Shown piece by piece: positions 30,700 to 33,236 of a stretch of DNA of 33,236 nt (its first letter is position 1; each line of letters opens with the position of its first letter). Source of the stretch: Domibacillus robiginosus (GTDB taxonomy: Bacteria > Bacillota > Bacilli > Bacillales > Domibacillaceae); contig NZ_LAHL01000045.1 in assembly GCF_000966195.1 (NCBI RefSeq), positions 1 through 33,236 on the forward strand, given 5' to 3'. The position numbers and the translations under genes were made by a program. The notes under the pieces were generated by a model. That model was not told where the DNA came from. It was given only the letters and a program-made list of their open reading frames with translations, and did not search any database.

Positions 30700-30870
30700 G
30701 AGTTAGCTCCTGCCGAGACAGGCGTCTGCCGTACAGCCATGCCTTTAATCATTAAAAATTCATGCTTTTAAGCCGATCATGAAAACGCAGGGGAAATGAC
30801 CATGCAAGAGCGGATGTTAGACACCATGATGATCGGTACAGGACATACCGATTACTTTTATGCCTCATAA
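30700..30870 (+). pseudogene. Coding remnant of unknown family
   Basis: A 57-codon frame reads ELAPAETGVCRTAMPLIIKN then SCF-stop-ADHENAGEMTMQE, RMLDTMMIGTGHTDYFYAS and TAA at 30868-30870. The second part is clearly protein-like and one stop interrupts it. No start or ribosome binding site is seen, so it is probably the 3' end of a lost gene. I do not recognise the family. Confidence 0.45.
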
Positions 30871-30969
30871 TTTTCTTGTGTAAAGAGACCCTAATAATGA
30901 TGGAGGCTGTGCAACCCTCATATTTTTATAATCCTGACTTAATAAACACGCTTGAAGGGAGAATTATCC

Positions 30970-31638
30970 ATGAAACTTTATCAAATAAGAAAAGGGCAGC
31001 TTGTGTATTATAACAATGAGCTGCATCGGATATATGGGGTTAAACAGATGTATAAACAATCCGTTCACGCTATCCGACTGAGGGATTTAACACAGGTATT
31101 AACGACGGCAGCAAGTGTAGAAAAATACAAACCAAAGGAGCATGACAGCTTTGTCTTCAACCGTCATGTTTATACGCTTAGCAAAAGGATTGCTGAGGAA
31201 GGCGATCATGTTTTAATACATAATCCGAAGCCTGATTCCTTGGACACATACTCGTTGAATGAAATCGATGTGGTGGAATCGTCAGATAAAAATGGGATCA
31301 CTACAAATAATTCCCATGGGCTCAAGCATTACGAATATCTTGTAATGGAACCTGGCCGTGCTAATAGCAGCAACCCTATCGATTATCAGAACATGGAAAG
31401 TGTAGATGCGGAGAACTTAGATGACAGCGCGCTCGGTCCTGTCATTACGATCAGCAATGAGCAGCTGCCAAGGGTTGGAAGCATTTATCGAAAAAAATTC
31501 GACGATGAGTTATGGGAAGCGATGGTTATCGCAATCAAAGGTCAAACGATATATCTTGGAGGCGGTTTAGAAGTTCCACTGAATGAGTTATCGGACTCAG
31601 GTAAATGGGAAGTTGTTTATCACCTCCTCGATATGTGA
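30970..31638 (+). CDS. Uncharacterised protein, 222 residues
   Basis: A soluble protein without signal peptide or membrane helix. The first half (MKLYQIRKGQLVYYNNELHR, then VHAIRLRDLTQVLTTAASVE) reads like small beta-barrel or SH3-like strands. A second similar strand set occurs at SIYRKKFDDELWEAMVIAIK and GQTIYLGGGLEVPLNEL near the C-terminus, suggesting two related lobes joined by a polar linker (about 110-165). I know of no named domain. ATG 30970 is preferred because AAGGGAG lies 8 bases upstream; a TTG six codons earlier overlaps that ribosome binding site. It precedes the BCCT transporter by 49 bp with no terminator between, so co-transcription and a link to osmotic adaptation are possible. 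Confidence 0.75.
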   Translation: MKLYQIRKGQLVYYNNELHRIYGVKQMYKQSVHAIRLRDLTQVLTTAASVEKYKPKEHDSFVFNRHVYTLSKRIAEEGDHVLIHNPKPDSLDTYSLNEIDVVESSDKNGITTNNSHGLKHYEYLVMEPGRANSSNPIDYQNMESVDAENLDDSALGPVITISNEQLPRVGSIYRKKFDDELWEAMVIAIKGQTIYLGGGLEVPLNELSDSGKWEVVYHLLDM

Positions 31639-31687
31639 TTAATCTCATATCCTGAGATGAAGGCCTGCTAACTACTAGGAGGTTTCT

Positions 31688-33193
31688 ATGGGCAGTAAAA
31701 AACAAACTGGTAATACTGTTTTTATTATTTCTTTACTCATCACGCTGATCTTTATTATTTGGGGCGTTTTTTTTAAAGACAGTCTCACTGATGTAACGAA
31801 TATCATCTATACTGGGGCAATTGACTACTTTGGATGGGTTTATCTTGGTGCGACCCTATTCTTTGTTGTCTTCTCCATCTATATACTCTTCTCTAAATAC
31901 GGCAGTATCCGTCTTGGTAAAAAAACAGACAAGCCGGATTTTAACACCGGTTCCTGGCTTGCTATGCTGTTTGGAGCTGGAATGGGAGTTGGGATTGTTT
32001 ACTGGAGTGTTGCCGAGCCAGTAACCCATTATACAACTCCTCCTACGGGGGAAGGATTTACAGCTGAAGCAGCCAATACCGCAATGAAATATACATTCTT
32101 CCACTGGGGTTTGGATCCATGGGCAATCTACACTGTAATTGGGCTGGCACTTGCCTTTTTCCAATACAACAAAAAGCTTCCGGCAGCGATTAGTTCTGCA
32201 TTCTATCCTGTATTGGGGGAGCGAATTTATGGACCAATCGGAAAAACGATTGATATCCTATCAATTTTCGCTACAGTCTTCGGTATCGCAACATCTTTAG
32301 GCCTCGGTGCCATGCAGATAACAGCCGGAATGTACCACTTATTCGGAATTCCCAATGAATTATTCGTGCAGCTGATTGTTATTGCTGTTGCAACGGTCAT
32401 TTTTATCATTTCAATTAATTCAGGGTTAGATAAAGGGATCCAATACTTGTCTAATGGCGCTATGATCCTATCTTTTTTGATTATGCTACTGGTTTTGATG
32501 GTCGGTCCTACCTTGACTATTGTTAAAGTCTTTTTTAATACAACGGGTCTTTATCTTAGTGATTTTCTGCATCTAAGCCTAAGACTCACACCATTTAGTG
32601 AGGGAGAGGGATGGATTGCCTCCTGGACATTATTCTACTGGGCATGGTGGATCGCCTGGGCACCATTCGTCGGTATGTTTATCGCACGCGTTTCAAGAGG
32701 ACGCACCGTCAGGGAGTTTGTTATTGGCGTATTGATTGTTCCAACTCTTGGAACATGCTTATGGATGTCTATTTTTGGCGGCTCTGCACTGGATCTTGTG
32801 CAAAGAAACAATGACCTGGCAATATCCATCACAAATAACGTAGATTTGTCTATCTTTACATTTTTTGACCAGCTTCCATTAGGTTCTATATTAAGCGTCA
32901 TTGGTTTTACTGTTGTAGCTATTTACTATATAACCGTTGCCGATACGGCAACCTTTGTGTTAGGAATGCTAAGTGAAGGCGGCACACTGAACCCTTCCAA
33001 TAAAATCAAAGTAACATGGGGCATCATTCAATCTGCTGTAGCAGCTGTATTGCTTTTCGCTGGCGGACTAAACGTCCTGCAATCAGCTTCTCTCGCGGCC
33101 GCTCTCCCATTTGCTATTATCTTGATTTTCATGTCTTTCTCTCTGCTCAAGGGTTTAAAGAGCGAGTATGACACACAGAATAGCCGTAAGTGA
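31688..33193 (+). CDS. BCCT-family osmolyte (glycine betaine/choline-type) transporter
   Basis: A 501-residue, 12-TM secondary transporter. TM3 contains GAGMGVGIVYWSVAEPVTHY (about 97-116), the glycine-rich stretch for sodium and betaine binding. The family signature WAWWIAWAPFVGMFIARVSR-GRT (318-340) in TM8 is complete and includes the tryptophan box that holds the trimethylammonium group. Sodium-coupled uptake of betaine or a related compound as in OpuD is the family role; the precise substrate is not certain. The C-terminal tail is short. AGGAGG precedes ATG 31688 by 6 bases. It probably shares a transcript with the uncharacterised gene upstream. Confidence 0.93.
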   Translation: MGSKKQTGNTVFIISLLITLIFIIWGVFFKDSLTDVTNIIYTGAIDYFGWVYLGATLFFVVFSIYILFSKYGSIRLGKKTDKPDFNTGSWLAMLFGAGMGVGIVYWSVAEPVTHYTTPPTGEGFTAEAANTAMKYTFFHWGLDPWAIYTVIGLALAFFQYNKKLPAAISSAFYPVLGERIYGPIGKTIDILSIFATVFGIATSLGLGAMQITAGMYHLFGIPNELFVQLIVIAVATVIFIISINSGLDKGIQYLSNGAMILSFLIMLLVLMVGPTLTIVKVFFNTTGLYLSDFLHLSLRLTPFSEGEGWIASWTLFYWAWWIAWAPFVGMFIARVSRGRTVREFVIGVLIVPTLGTCLWMSIFGGSALDLVQRNNDLAISITNNVDLSIFTFFDQLPLGSILSVIGFTVVAIYYITVADTATFVLGMLSEGGTLNPSNKIKVTWGIIQSAVAAVLLFAGGLNVLQSASLAAALPFAIILIFMSFSLLKGLKSEYDTQNSRK

Positions 33194-33236
33194 AATCGCG
33201 TTCGCTCTTAAAAGGTAAAATGAAAAAATCTTCCCG

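Noticed and set aside
1-33236. CRISPR arrays, rRNA genes, prophage or complete transposase genes
   Set aside because: I saw no regularly spaced direct repeats, no rRNA sequence and no transposase, integrase or phage structural motifs in any frame.

Overview
The window looks like chromosomal DNA from a Gram-positive, AT-rich Bacillaceae species. Strong AGGAGG-type ribosome binding sites, GTG and TTG starts, sigma-A and sigma-B style promoters, a tRNA cluster in Asn-Ser-Glu order, and SwrC/YerO-like, FbpA-like, IDEAL-domain, Sda-like and thioredoxin-coupled ArsC proteins all point the same way. All calls come from reading the sequence; no database search was run.

Layout. Bases 1-213 hold the start of a minus-strand tRNA operon (Asn-GTT, Ser-GCT, 5' part of Glu). 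Bases 220-5800 are a gene graveyard with a few intact genes. The intact ones are an SRPBCC/ArsR pair behind a perfect 19-bp inverted repeat and two membrane proteins. The broken ones are an antibiotic-biosynthesis-type monooxygenase, a second copy of the membrane-protein family next door, a UspA tail, an MFS tail and an Sda-like checkpoint protein. Bases 5843-7730 carry a group I truncated hemoglobin and a 12-TM MFS exporter. Bases 8375-9379 form a small Fur-box-controlled cluster: a frameshifted Cys4 mini-protein, an IDEAL protein and an FbpA-family peptide. A MazG tail and a pectinesterase lacking a proper 5' end follow.

Bases 11243-18535 are a cyclic-di-GMP neighbourhood: a PAS-GGDEF-EAL membrane protein, a four-PAS GGDEF protein, and a soluble PAS-chemotaxis transducer. 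The transducer's leader contains a class I c-di-GMP riboswitch followed by a terminator. A methyltransferase and a VOC protein lie between them. Bases 19127-26443 hold two regulated drug-efflux modules: an RND pump (SwrC type) divergent from its TetR regulator (YerO type), and a DHA2 exporter next to a TetR regulator whose promoter carries three copies of one 13-bp palindrome. A sigma-B-type promoter drives a KGG-repeat stress protein at 26658.

Bases 27175-30544 are an arsenic island: arsR-arsB-arsC as one minus-strand operon with its own operator and terminator, and a second ACR3/BASS-type exporter downstream. The window ends with an uncharacterised 222-aa protein and a BCCT osmolyte transporter on the plus strand.

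Themes: second-messenger control of taxis, efflux and metal(loid) defence, iron response, and many small decayed genes. The most interesting items are the riboswitch-controlled transducer and the Fur-controlled mini-gene cluster.
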